A DNA stretch of 64,000 nucleotides, taken from Gonium pectorale. Lineage: Eukaryota > Chlorophyta > Chlorophyceae > Chlamydomonadales > Volvocaceae. Within the stretch, counting starts at the first letter, position 1, and the number at the start of each line of letters is the position of its first letter. The stretch is taken from assembly GCA_001584585.1 (NCBI GenBank), contig LSYV01000008.1, positions 2,950,970 to 3,014,969 of the forward strand, in the 5' to 3' direction. Of this stretch, positions 22,795-33,359 are shown piece after piece. A program made the position numbers and the translations under genes. The notes below the pieces were generated by a model. That model was not told where the DNA came from, searched no databases, and saw only the letters and a list, made by a program, of their open reading frames with translations.

Positions 22795-25339
22795 TCACAT
22801 GGCGGTCAGCTTTGCCATCCCCTCGGCCACGCGCGTCGTCAGCTGCTTCAGATACTCCGGGACCTCCACGTTTCCGTTCAGCACGTCCTGTACGACATGG
22901 CCCGTGCCGTACGCGCCGTCCATCATGTCGGTGTCCACCGCCAGGCTGCCGCCTGCACGTAACGATGGGGATGTGACGGGCACGGAGCGACGCGTCCACA
23001 CGAATTCCAGGCCATGCAAGCGACGAAGCGAGGTTTCATGGACGTGGGTCAGTCCATGCCCAAGGTCACGGTCCGGACATTGTAAGTGTGGCTGCCGCTC
23101 CGCAGGCAGCAGCTTGACTTCCGGCCCCAAACCTCCTCGACCGTCGACACATGTGCGCACGCATGCTTCCAGAATACCCATGATGCCACCCCGCGAGGAG
23201 CCGCGCATTGTGCGTGCGCCCGGTTGGCGGGGTGGTGTCATCACGTGCCGCCACTCCACGTGAACCCCCTTGTTGCTCCCTTGCTGCCACCTGCGTGTAC
23301 CCTGCACCCTGCCATCGGGCGTGCGCCGCCTGGTCGCAGCGACCGCAGCTATATGGGCAGGCTGATGCGGAAGTCCGGTGCGCCGCCCGGGCGCTGGAAA
23401 TTGCCGTACAAATGTGTACGTGTACACGTGCACATGAATACGTACACGTGCAAGGGCGGCTCTCACCGTACATGGACAGGTCAATGACCATGAGCGAGTC
23501 CGCCACGCTGATGACCTTGACGTCCGCACCGCCACCGCTGCCGCCGGCCGAGGCGGCGGAGGCGGAGGCGTGCGAGCCGGTGCCGCCCTCCACGCTGTGC
23601 ATGGAGGTCTGCGGGCGCAGGTTCGGGACGTTGGTAGGGAGGCAGGGTGCGGCTCGCAGGAGGCTCGCAGGAGGCTCGCAGGAGGCTCGCAGGAGGCTGT
23701 GGCTGTGGTGGGTCACGCAGCGGCGCGCAGCGGCGCAGGGGACGCAGCGGGCGCGGAGGTGCAGCGGGTGCGTGCCCGAGGGAGGGCGCGGGCTTCCGGA
23801 GCCGGCGGATATGGTCGGCGCGGACGGGAGCGCTCCAGACGTGCAATCGCAGGAGGGCTCCGCCTGGACGGATGGTTGGATGGATGGTTGGTAGCGCGAG
23901 GGCCCCGCTCCTCTGCACGTCGCTGGCCTGTCCACGCCTGTATCTGGCTTACGAACACAAATACACAATTGCACACCCTAAGAACCCTCGGCCGCTCCCT
24001 CCCCGGCCAGCTGCCAACCTTGTGAATCGTCCCCTGTGTGGCGGTCGCCCCCAGCCGGGGAAGGCCCGATACCTCAAAGTCCTGCGTAGAGCGGGCGGCG
24101 CAGTCCGCTGCATTAGCAGGACTGCAAAAGGCTCAGAAGCGGTACATGCAGCCGGCCGACAGCGCGACAGCACCTGGCCGCACCCACATTGCCCCGCTGT
24201 CCTGCGGCGTTGTCCCGTTCGCCTGCTGGACGTTGGCCTGCTGTACTCTCAGCACACCCCTTGCACATGCACCCACCACCACCACCACCACCAGCGCACC
24301 TCGCCCACTATGCGCTGCTTGCCGCCCGCCAGCAGCTTCTCAAGCTGGGGACCGTGGAAGAAGGCCATAAGGGTGAACACGCTGCTGTAGCCTGCGCGCA
24401 AAACGGGCGTTGAACGTTAGCAGTCGAGCAGCTAGCAGTTGACGGTCAAGTGGTTGCCGGTGATGATTAGGAGTGAGGAGGCGCCCATGCGCTCGCCTGC
24501 CCCCCAGCGTAGCGACGATACGCTCTCCAAGCCCCGCCGCCCACCTCTTTGCACTCTTGCCCCTTCCAGGCCGTGCTCTGCCTGGTGCCTGCCCCCGCGT
24601 ATCCACACGCCAGCGTGCAGCACTGCTCATCTGTAGTACGCCCCCACCCACCCACCCATCGATCCATTCCCCCATGTACTGGCGACCACCGTCCAACCAA
24701 GAACCAACCAACCAACCAAGTTACCCACCCAGCTGTATCCCGACGGCCCATTTGGACAGCTTGACGAATACGGGAGCGGACAGGGCAAAGCCTCCCGCCT
24801 CGGGGCCGCCCTCCTCCGCGCCACCTCCGCCGCCGCGGCGCAGCACCCGGAATGCGGCTCCGTGGCCCGACTCGAATCCCAGCAGTGCGGCGCCCTTGTG
24901 GGAGTGCAGGAGCACAAAGCCCTGCGGCGGCGGAGGCGGGGGAGGCACGCAGCATGAGACCATGGGGCCCTGTGCTGAGCTGCCGCATTGGCGAGAGGGG
25001 GAGCACAATGCGGCGATGGGACAGCCTTAATGCCGCGGAGCGGTGGCGGCTGTGGAGGCGGTTGGGTTATAGCTGCACCGCTGGCGGCGGCGGCAGCAGT
25101 TCGGGCGGCTTACAGATCGGGGTCACGCGTCCGGTACGCCGGCCCCTCCTCAAAGGGCGACCGGGACATGGAGGCAGACAGGGCCGCACCGCCTCCAGCA
25201 AGGGCATGACGCGGGGGCGCATACGCACCTCCACGGCTGCGAGCGCGCCGGCAGGGAATTTGGCGTGTCCTAACTGGGCCGCCTCGCACAGGTTGCTCAG
25301 AACCTTGCAGGCCTCTCTCAGCGCCGTTTCGGACTTCAT
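22795..25339 (-). CDS. SYLF (Ysc84-like) domain protein, copy A
   Basis: Six exons: 25339-25229, 24921-24729, 24391-24300, 24081-24019, 23608-23467 and 22952-22795, giving 252 aa with consistent phases. The protein is almost entirely one divergent SYLF domain, a lipid (phosphoinositide)-binding module of actin- and endosome-linked proteins such as yeast Ysc84. Pattern: FPAGALAAVE, then GFVLLHSHKGAALLGFESGH, then FALSAPVFVK with WAVGIQLG, then FFHGPQLEKLLAGG, and a C-terminal GGSLAVDTDMMDGAYGTGH followed by VPEYLKQL. The Gly-rich strand, the W/LSAP strand and the terminal YG...VP segment match the family; FYVE or SH3 domains are absent. The ATG at 25339 lines up with the start of copy B. The gene has the same exon structure as copy B 3 kb upstream, which implies tandem duplication. 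A lipid-binding function is inferred from the family only. Confidence 0.8.
23651..23694. repeat. 11-bp minisatellite in SYLF copy A intron
   Basis: Four tandem perfect copies of GGCTCGCAGGA lie in the intron between exons 4 and 5 of copy A. The same intron in copy B instead carries a G-rich tract (28770-28850). Confidence 0.9.
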
Positions 25340-27429
25340 GGTGGTCGCGTTGCGACCTGCACAACCATATTAAATTGGTCATGACATGTGGTCAGACGTT
25401 GTGGGCACGGTTTCAGTGGTGCTTGCAAGGGACGAGGGGGCGAGGCCAGAGTGTGTCGGAGTACAAATCGTCGAATGAATAGAAGCCTACCTGCAAAGAG
25501 AGAAGTATTACAGCTTTGCGTGCGGTTTGCCTGACGACTGTAGCGGGAATATGCCGGTTAAAAACAACCACGTCTTATGACGACAGTTGTTTCGGCGGTA
25601 CGCCGGTACTCGCCGCCGAAGTACTTCAAGCTGCTAGCAGGCAGCAGTGCCTCTTCGCCGCTGTTTGAACGCTGTTACCTGCCGAACACCGATTATCATA
25701 CATCACCTAGGAACCGCCTGTCGTATTGCTTTCAGGCCTGCTTAGTGATGATCACCAAAATGAACTATACAAACTTGATTGCTGAGGATATCCTGGGTCT
25801 TCTTCTTCTTCCTGGGTCTCTAAGGCGCGAGCTAGCCTAAGGCTGCATGTTCAAAGCACGCTCTGTCTTTCCCGCAATACGTTAGCTGCTTTGTGGATGA
25901 CGACGTAGGTGCTAATTACTGCGCAACGGATTTCATATCCGTCACGCAGGGACTCAGCTCCACGCCCTCCCGCATCGCTGCACCCGCCTCCCCCGGTCTG
26001 CATCCTCCCCCAACGCTCAAGTCTACCCAAGAGACCCTAGTGCACCGCATCAAGTGCAATGAATCAACTGCACTGAATCAAAGTTATGCCTCTGCTAAAA
26101 GCCACATGCCTACAGCCGCTGACTGTGCAGCGGGGACCGCCGTGGCGATGGCCAGGGCCCGCCCGTCTGCAATACCAGCGACAAGGGCTGCGGCGGCGGC
26201 GGCTGCAGATTGACGCCATAGACGCACGGCGGCATCAGGTGGGCCAGCAGCTGTTGCGCCACTCCGCTCAGCATCACCTGCTCGCTCGTGCATGTGTAGC
26301 GCGGGGCGGCCTGGGGGGGGCGCACGGCGGGCGGTGGTCCCCCCGGTCGTCGCCCCTCACAGCCAGAGGGCCATGTGCTTTGCTACGGCCGCTGCGGGCC
26401 GGCGTCGCTGCGGCGTACTGTTGTAGCATGGCATAAGCCAGGCTCAAAACCTGCCTTGCATGCCTGACGCGACTGAGTAGCGCCAGAAGACGGACAGTCC
26501 TGAAAGAAGATAGAACGTCTAGAGACACTGTGACTAGTCGTCTCCTGGCCAGAGAAGATGACGAGACCGCTCGTCCAGATGTCGCTTCGGTCCCCTTGGC
26601 AACGGGTATTTATACTCCGGGGAGAGTTAGGCTGATAACAGTCACTGACCGGCTGTGTGTCTACGACTTCCCTAACTTGACGGGTCGTAACCGTCCTGTA
26701 GCAGTCACTCAAGACACGCCATGCTACAACACGTACCCTGCTTTTGCAAAGTTGGACCGTGTCAACTTGGCAAGCCGACAACAGGTTTGCAGCGGTGGCC
26801 GCCGGCAATCAAGCGGGGCAGCCAACGCATCAGGATGACTGCTCGCCATCGCTACCTCCACTTGCGACCGCTGCTCCTCTGCACTGTGCATCGACGCCTT
26901 GAGCTCCGCCGGGGTGTCGATGTGGGGGGCGCGGGCAAAGACGGTGGCACGCAAGGCAACGATCCCACCGTACATGTACGCACGAGTAGGACCGGCGAAC
27001 CGTTCAAGCGTCCCGCGGGTCGGCAGTCACGACGAATGAAACACCGGAGAAGCAAGTATGCAAGGAGGAAGGAGGAGAACGCCCACCGGGGCCTTCCGGG
27101 TCGACGTCAGTTCGAGGGCGTAGGAGCGCGCATAGGTGCAAGGACACCTGGCGGTCGCGTTTCGTGTATGTGTTCGTTGCTGCAGCCACGGCGGTTGTGT
27201 GCCGCCCAGGGAGGGTCGGTCGGATGCAGCGCCGCAGCGCAGATGCCGAGCCAAGGGGGATGGGTGGGCGAGGCGCTGCCCGGCAGGTACGCCGCAGATG
27301 GCGTGTGTTCCAATCCGCTCTTTCCATGGGGTACGCGGGTAACCCCACCTTCGGGTGGGCAGCAAGTGCAAGTGCAATGACAATATCCGACTGACAGAGG
27401 CGGCGGACCTAACGGCTCGTATCCCGCCG

Positions 27430-27454
27430 GGGGTGGGGTGGGGTGGGGTGGGGT
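27430..27454 (+). repeat. (GGGGT)n run, G-quadruplex-prone
   Basis: About five GGGGT units form four or more G-runs on the plus strand. This is not the TTTTAGGG telomere repeat of Chlamydomonas. Confidence 0.85.
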
Positions 27455-27771
27455 AGATCCCCCAAACTCCTTAATCCTTAATCCCTTCATGACAGCCCGC
27501 GCCGCCCGCGTATCAACGCATGTCCCCTCGATCGCTCCATCGTCCCCTTCACCACTTGCCCCTTCACACGAAGGCCGGGACAGGAGCTGCGGCAAAGAGG
27601 CCGTGCCGGACTGAAGGGCTCCGCCCTCGCACCGGGTCAGCAGCCCGAGTGGCACACAGGTGTACGACCATCCAGTCACCGGCAACACGCCACGGCAGGG
27701 CAAGTCCGCGCTCCCGGTAGCCCACTCAATTCGACAAGGCAAACACGTCGTTGCTACGGTTTCGACCTCGA

Positions 27772-27776
27772 TTACA
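27772..27776 (-). terminator. Candidate poly(A) signal TGTAA for 28.2 kb SYLF gene
   Basis: TGTAA on the minus strand lies 457 bases past the stop of copy B, mirroring the spacing in copy A. Confidence 0.4.
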
Positions 27777-28232
27777 GTATTGGTTATCGCAGGCCCCGTT
27801 TGGCGGCGCCTCAGCTCATACCCATTTCATGGTCCTCTGTGTTCGGTTTATTCCGCACATCGTGCAACGGTCGTACCGTCATGTCGGTTGGTTGCCGCCC
27901 CTGCCACAGCACAGTTAGTTGATTGTGTCCATGTACAACCCACAGTCCGGCGCCCTCCTGACTCGCACCGCCAGTCTCGAGCCGCTACCCGCCAGTTGGG
28001 TTTCTTCCATAGGACCCGACCGCAGTCACCAGAGACTGCAGCATTCATGTGCTTCACCAAGCAGGCTTGCTGCTTCAGCTCATGAGCCCAATTCTGTTGC
28101 AGTGAACCCCCACCCACTTGCGTTGAAGTGGGCCCGGGCATCTGCGCCCTAGGTCCCCAACGAGAGAGAACGATGCCGCGCCAGGTGGCACTGATCAGAT
28201 GTGATCTACCGGCCGCGAGCGCCCCTGCTGCA

Positions 28233-31000
28233 TCACAGTGCGGTCAGCGCCGCCATCTCCCCCGCCACCCGCGCCGCCAGTGGCTTCAGGTGCTCCGGAA
28301 CCAACACATTGCCGTGCAGCACATCCAGTACGGCATGGCCCTTGCCGTACGCCTCGTCCATGAGGTCCGCGTCCACCGCCAGGCTGCCGCCTGCACGTTA
28401 TGAAGGGGGCAAGCGACCGGAACGGGCGAGGGCGCGGGCTCGAACGATAAGCTTTAGCAGGCTCTTGCTTCAGCTTTATCTAAACTCGCACACCGCGCCA
28501 ACAGGCAGTCACCGCGCAGGCCCCCCACCCCCGATCCTGACACCAACCAGGGCCAGACAGCTACGAGCACCGCAATGCGGCCCCGTCGTACATGCGCAGT
28601 ACGGTCCGGTACACTCACCGTACATGGACAGGTCGAATACCATGAGCGACTCGGACACCGTGAGGAGGCGGACCTCCTGGGCCTCAGAGGCGAGTGCGGC
28701 GGTGATGTCGGCCGAGGCGGCGGCGGCCTCGGCGCTCCCGTCCACGCCGTGCATCACCGTCTGCGGGCGGGCGGGGCGGGGTGGGGCGGGGGGGGGGAGA
28801 CAGGTGGGGCGGGCGGGAGGCAGGTGGGGCGGGTGGGGCGTGGCAACAAATGAAGTAAGAGGCGGACGTGAGGGCGAGGGTGGGGAGAGAAGCGGATGTG
28901 GGGGTGCGGTGTGCACCCGCAGTTGGCTGGTGCCGGGCCGGTGTGCAGCCAGTGGCAGGGGTCGGCGGACGGGTCGGGCGGTAGGCAGCACGGGGACTTG
29001 AAACTGTGCCCCCTCTTCAATTCACCCCCCTCCCCACCAACTATCGACACACCCACCTTGTGAAATGTCCTCTGCGTGGGCTCCTGGCCCACCAGCGGCA
29101 GACCCGACACCTCAAAGTCCTGCGCATGCAGGGGGGGAGGTCGTCCAACGCCTTGAGTGCTGAGATGCTGGCTTGCCTGGGAGGGAGTTGGCCCTCGGAC
29201 CATCCAGTTAGAATCTACCCATGGCCGCACAGGCTTTGACGGGTACGTGTAACCTTTAAAAATGCCGCAGCCGGACGTCGGCGTAACCAGATGCCGAGGG
29301 GCGGTCTGCCGCGCCAGGCCAGGTGAGCCAGGCAGGAGATGTGGTGGGGCCGCGGGAGTCGGTGCCCGAAGGCTCACACGAAGCAGGCCTGCGCCCCGTG
29401 GCGGGGCAGCCCTGGGCAGCGACTCGCGCTTCAGGCAACTCCGACCAGAGCCACGCACCCTCGCAGCACCACCCCGCCACGTGCACGTGCACCCACGAGC
29501 CCACACGCGCAATAAACCAATTGTGCTCCCCCGCGAGCAACCACGCAACCACACAAGCGCGGGCTGCTCGGTCCTGCTATCAGTGCAGGCTGCTGCAGCT
29601 CGTGCGTGACTCGACAAGCTGCTGTGTGGCTTTCGGCTCGCTCGCGTAGCCTTTGCGGGGTCTCAATCCCCGTACACCTACCATTCACGTACCAACCCAA
29701 CGACATATGCTTCTCCCCCGCGGCCCTCGCCCAGCTGCCGCCCCAGGCTCCAAACACGCATACCGTATCCCCACATCGCAGCCCGCGCCCACCCTCCCCC
29801 ACGATGCTCTGGGCGCGCCGCTTGCATCCGCAACCCTCCACTGCCCCCCAACGCACCTCCCCCACGATAATCTGCTTGCCGCCCGCCAGCAGCCTCTCCA
29901 GCTGGCCGCCGTGGAAGAATGCCAGCAGGCTGTACACATTGCTGTAGCCTGCGCGTACGACATACCAAAACGGCTGGCAGTTGGTGGCGGTTGGTGTACT
30001 GGGCGGCGTCCCCCTCGCCACCGCGCAAACAATGGGCATCGCCCTCCTGTCGCGTCCCGTTGGTGTCCCGCCCCGTGCGTGTCCGTGCCCTCAGACCTGC
30101 CCTCCCGCCGCCTTGCACACTACTCCAGCCATGGTGTCCGGCCGCCGCCCCGCCCACACTTGCCCAGCAAACTAACCCGCCCTGAGCCCTGCCTGTCAGC
30201 ATTGTCCATCCAAGCCAATCAATCCGGATGTGTCAAGTGTGGGCGGGGCGGCGGCCGGATGTGTATCTACCATACCCAGCCAACTAGCACGGGCAACCGC
30301 GAGCCACCCACCCAGCTGTATCCCGACTGCCCATTTGGACAGCTTGACAAACACGGGAGCGGACAGGGCAAAGCCTCCCGCCTCGGGGCCGGCCTGCTCC
30401 GCGCCGCCCTCCGCGCCGCCCTCGGAAGTCCCACCACCGCCGCGTCGCAGCACCCGGAATGCGGCTCCGTGGCCCGACTCGAAGCCAACCAGTGCGGCGC
30501 CCTTATGGGAGTGCAGGAGCACAAAGCCCTGCGGCGGCGGAGGCGGGGGGCTAAATGATGTGCAGCGTTCATGTGGGGAGCAGGCGCGCGCTTCCTGACA
30601 AGGAGACAATGAAAAGGAACAAAGAGGATAGTTAATGATGGGGTCAAGGATACAACGCCTCGCAGCGCAGGCTCAGTGGCGGGGGTTGCGCTCATCCACG
30701 CAGGGGCCAACACGTCAACGCGGGGGCAACATGGCCTCCACAGACCATGGCCGCCACGTGCCCACCGACACCGGAACACTTGACCCACGGGTTGGTCCGG
30801 CCCTTGGGGGCTGAGGACGCATACCAGGGTGGCCAGCGAGCGACCCACTCCCCCCTACCCCCAAACCCTACGTACGCGACACTCACCTCCACAGCCGCCA
30901 GCGCATCGACGGGGAACCCAATGTGGCCCACTCGGGCCGACTCGCGCAGAGTCGTCAGCACCCGGCACGCGTCGCTCAGCACCGCCTCTGCCCTCGCCAT
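28233..31000 (-). CDS. SYLF (Ysc84-like) domain protein, copy B
   Basis: Six exons: 31000-30887, 30528-30312, 29948-29857, 29119-29057, 28760-28619 and 28390-28233, giving 261 aa. Exons 3 to 6 have exactly the same lengths as in copy A (92, 63, 142, 158); exons 1 and 2 differ by 3 and 24 bases. All intron positions and phases are shared. Key segments: RESARVGHIGFPVDALAAVE, GFVLLHSHKGAALVGFESGH, FALSAPVFVK, FFHGGQLERLLAGG, SLMVFDLSMYGGSLAVDADL and VPEHLKPLAARVA. Exon 2 carries a Gly/Glu-rich insert (GGTSEGGAEGGAEQAG) longer than in copy A. As in copy A there is no second domain, so it is probably a small membrane-lipid-associated protein. A minus-strand frame upstream (31473 to about 31280) could be a 5' exon but is not needed. 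Confidence 0.8.
28770..28850 (+). repeat. G-rich tract in SYLF copy B intron
   Basis: Imperfect GGTGGGGCGGG / GGCAGGTGGGGCGGG units lie next to the exon 5 acceptor. The transcript of this minus-strand gene would carry the C-rich complement, acting as an extended pyrimidine tract. Confidence 0.75.
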
Positions 31001-31868
31001 GCCGGGTGGTGGGGCCGCACTTGGCTGGGGTGGTGGAGCGCTGCGTGCGCTGATGAAGAAGGGTACCGGTAGCGGAGTGCGCCCTAGGACCTTCAGGCCT
31101 TGGACGGCGGGACCTGCGCGAGGTGCGCCGGGGGGAGGGGGGCTTGATGCAAATAACCGCGGTAGTGCCACGCCCTGGGAGCGGAGCCTTGCGACAGCGG
31201 GCGCGCCGGCGCGTGTGAGCGCGAGCGGGCGCGCGAGCGAGCGGAGCGCCGGGGAGGCAGCCCGTCGCCGGAACGGCCTGACCTTAAAACCTTGAAGTGC
31301 ACCTTGAAAGGAGTAAAAACCGAAAGCGCTTTGATATCGCGTTCGAAGGTCGGCGTACCGTAGCAGGAATATGCCCGGCGACAGGTTTCGCCCAACGTTT
31401 TGCACGCTTCGGCCCATGGGTCGCGTACGTAATATGACGTACCTTCCTTCAAAATTTGTTGAATGCGCTGCATTCACAGGTGTCGTCGGGGCTGCCGCTC
31501 CGCGGACGATGGCGGAACCTCCCAAAGCGCAGCAGCTGCCCGCCTGGGAGCAACACCGCGCAAGGCAGAGGCTCTGCCTCGCGTCAGACACACGCAGGAA
31601 AGCGCACTGCCAAGGACATGTACTCTGTGTGTCAGATGGCATGCCACCAACGCGCAACTGCCCTTGGAGGCCAAGGTCCCGCTGCTGCCCGTCTGTAGCG
31701 TACACAACAGACATGCGTATGGTGCCTGCCGCAACCTCGAGGCACAGCAGCATCGGCTGGCAGGCCCTCTTTGGCCGCCGCCGTCGGGTGCGAACCGCCA
31801 GAGGGCGAAAATGTGGGGTTACAGCGTAGGAGCCACTTCCGGGGGGTGGTTGCTGCGGGGAGCCGGGG
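31001..31868. other. Upstream flank of SYLF copy B
   Basis: A minus-strand frame from 31473 (MQRIQQILKEGTSYYVRDPW, then ERDIKALSVFTPFKVHFK) is less GC-driven than the surroundings and could be a 5' exon or a separate small gene. It has no family match I know of. Nothing else is supported. Confidence 0.3.
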
Positions 31869-32978
31869 ACTGCGGACGGCGGCGGCAGCACTGAACGGCA
31901 CCGCCAGCGCCTCAGGAAGGGTGTTGGCGGCGGCGGCAGCGCTGGCGCGAAGCGGCGGACGTCGAGGGCGGCTGCGTCACAGAACCCGCTGGTGTGTGGT
32001 ATTCGTGCGCTGACAGTTGTAGGCGGCTGTCGACCCGGCGGTGGTTGCGCTGGAACGGAAAACTAGCAGGGCCGCCGTAAGCCGCGCTCTTTCTGCGAGA
32101 TGGCGTCATTCGGCGGCTGGCGGGCGCCGGCCTGCCGCCGGACTAGTGACACGCTGCTGTTCCTCGCGGTCCGACGCCCGGATGCGGACGTCAGACTCCC
32201 TTCGGCTGTCACAATTGGATGCAGCGCCGAGGTGCTGACGGCGCCGCTGCTGCTTGCAAGAGCGGCACGCGGCGGCGCTCACCGCGCCAGCTGTCGTTGT
32301 CACCCTTCCGATCAGCCCGCGTGCGGGCGGGAGAGAAAACGCAGCTGGCACCCGGCACCGTTGCAGCAGCGCTGCGGTTCGCGGCCGCCGAGGTCATCGC
32401 GGCTGTGGCGGTGGACCAGGTCCCTGAGCCGCATATGCGGGCTGTGGCGCTCAGATCGGCGTGCTGTGGTTGGTGCGGTGCTGCGGGAGCCGCCCACGCG
32501 CCGTGCCTCTGTCCCCCTCTCCGCTGGCAGCCGGAGGGGCCCGCAGGCAGCCCCGGAAGGTGGTGGAGGCCCTGGCTGTCTGGTGGCTGCGCCCTGCCTT
32601 CGTGCCGAGCAGCAGACGGCGCGCCAGCGTATCTCAGCCGCGGACCGAGGGCGGCACCGAGGCCGCCGTTAGTGCCTCAGGACGGCGGTGGCGGCCGTGG
32701 TGGCAGTGCTGGCGTGGAGCAAGCGGCGGACGTGGAGGGCGCATATGTATGCGTTGCCGAGCCCGCTGGTGCCAGCCGCGCGAGGACTGTCGGAGACCTC
32801 TATTGAACAGGCGGCGAAGGCTCCGGGGGCAGCGGTGCTGAGGCAGATGACGCAGGTGGATTGGGGGGGAGGGATGTCTGCGGGCCTGCTTGCCGCCGGG
32901 ATGCCCGCTGGGTCCCGCGGAGGCGCTGGCCACGCCGCGAGCGGCAAACGGCGACAGCTCGTACCCAGGACCTGACCC
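31869..32978 (+). other. Degenerate coding-like direct repeats
   Basis: Two blocks, about 31890-31995 and 32655-32778, share landmarks such as GCCTCAGGA, AAGCGGCGGACGT, GAGGGCG and CCCGCTGGTG at roughly 80% identity. Coding-like pieces in shifting frames (VAVDQVPEPHMRAVALRS near 32410, RKVVEALAVWWLRPAFV near 32550, VVAVLAWSKRRTWRAHMYA near 32690) suggest a decayed gene or element. The last piece runs as an open frame from 32688 to 32975. No family recognised. Confidence 0.35.
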
Positions 32979-33359
32979 GAGCTTAGATGGAGCCGCCGTT
33001 ACTACGACCTGGAGTTACAAGGCTGCTGTGCCCTGTGTGCACGGCGTGGCTTTGACCAGATGTTGCGGCTGGCACACATGCTTGGAGGAGGGAAGTGTGT
33101 ATCATCAAGCAGAAAGCTCATTGGAAACAATGGACCTGAATATCAACGCAGTTGCTTAGGGCGGCAAGCAGGACGCTCCTGTCCAACTGTCAACTGTAAC
33201 CGGGAGGACCGTGCGGGCCAAGCTCTCCATCGTTCTTTTCGAGCGATACGTACGTCTGTAAACACTTGTTCACTGTGCTCTACGGCTGGACTGAACCAGC
33301 GTTGCGCTGTGTCCTTTCACACAATCCTTCTAACGCCGCGCTTGGGTCTTTAAACTACC

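Larger units (their letters stand above)
25340..28232. other. Interval between SYLF copies, no clear gene
   Basis: A minus-strand frame at about 26795-26975, with VALRATVFARAPHIDTPAEL, and another near 26110-26300 have some coding character, but neither has splice partners or a recognised family. The interval includes a (GGGGT)n run at 27430-27454 and presumably the 3' untranslated region of copy B and the promoter of copy A. Confidence 0.4.

Noticed and set aside
27430..27454. Telomere-like repeat
   Set aside because: GGGGT differs from the algal TTTTAGGG and is a single short run inside the chromosome.
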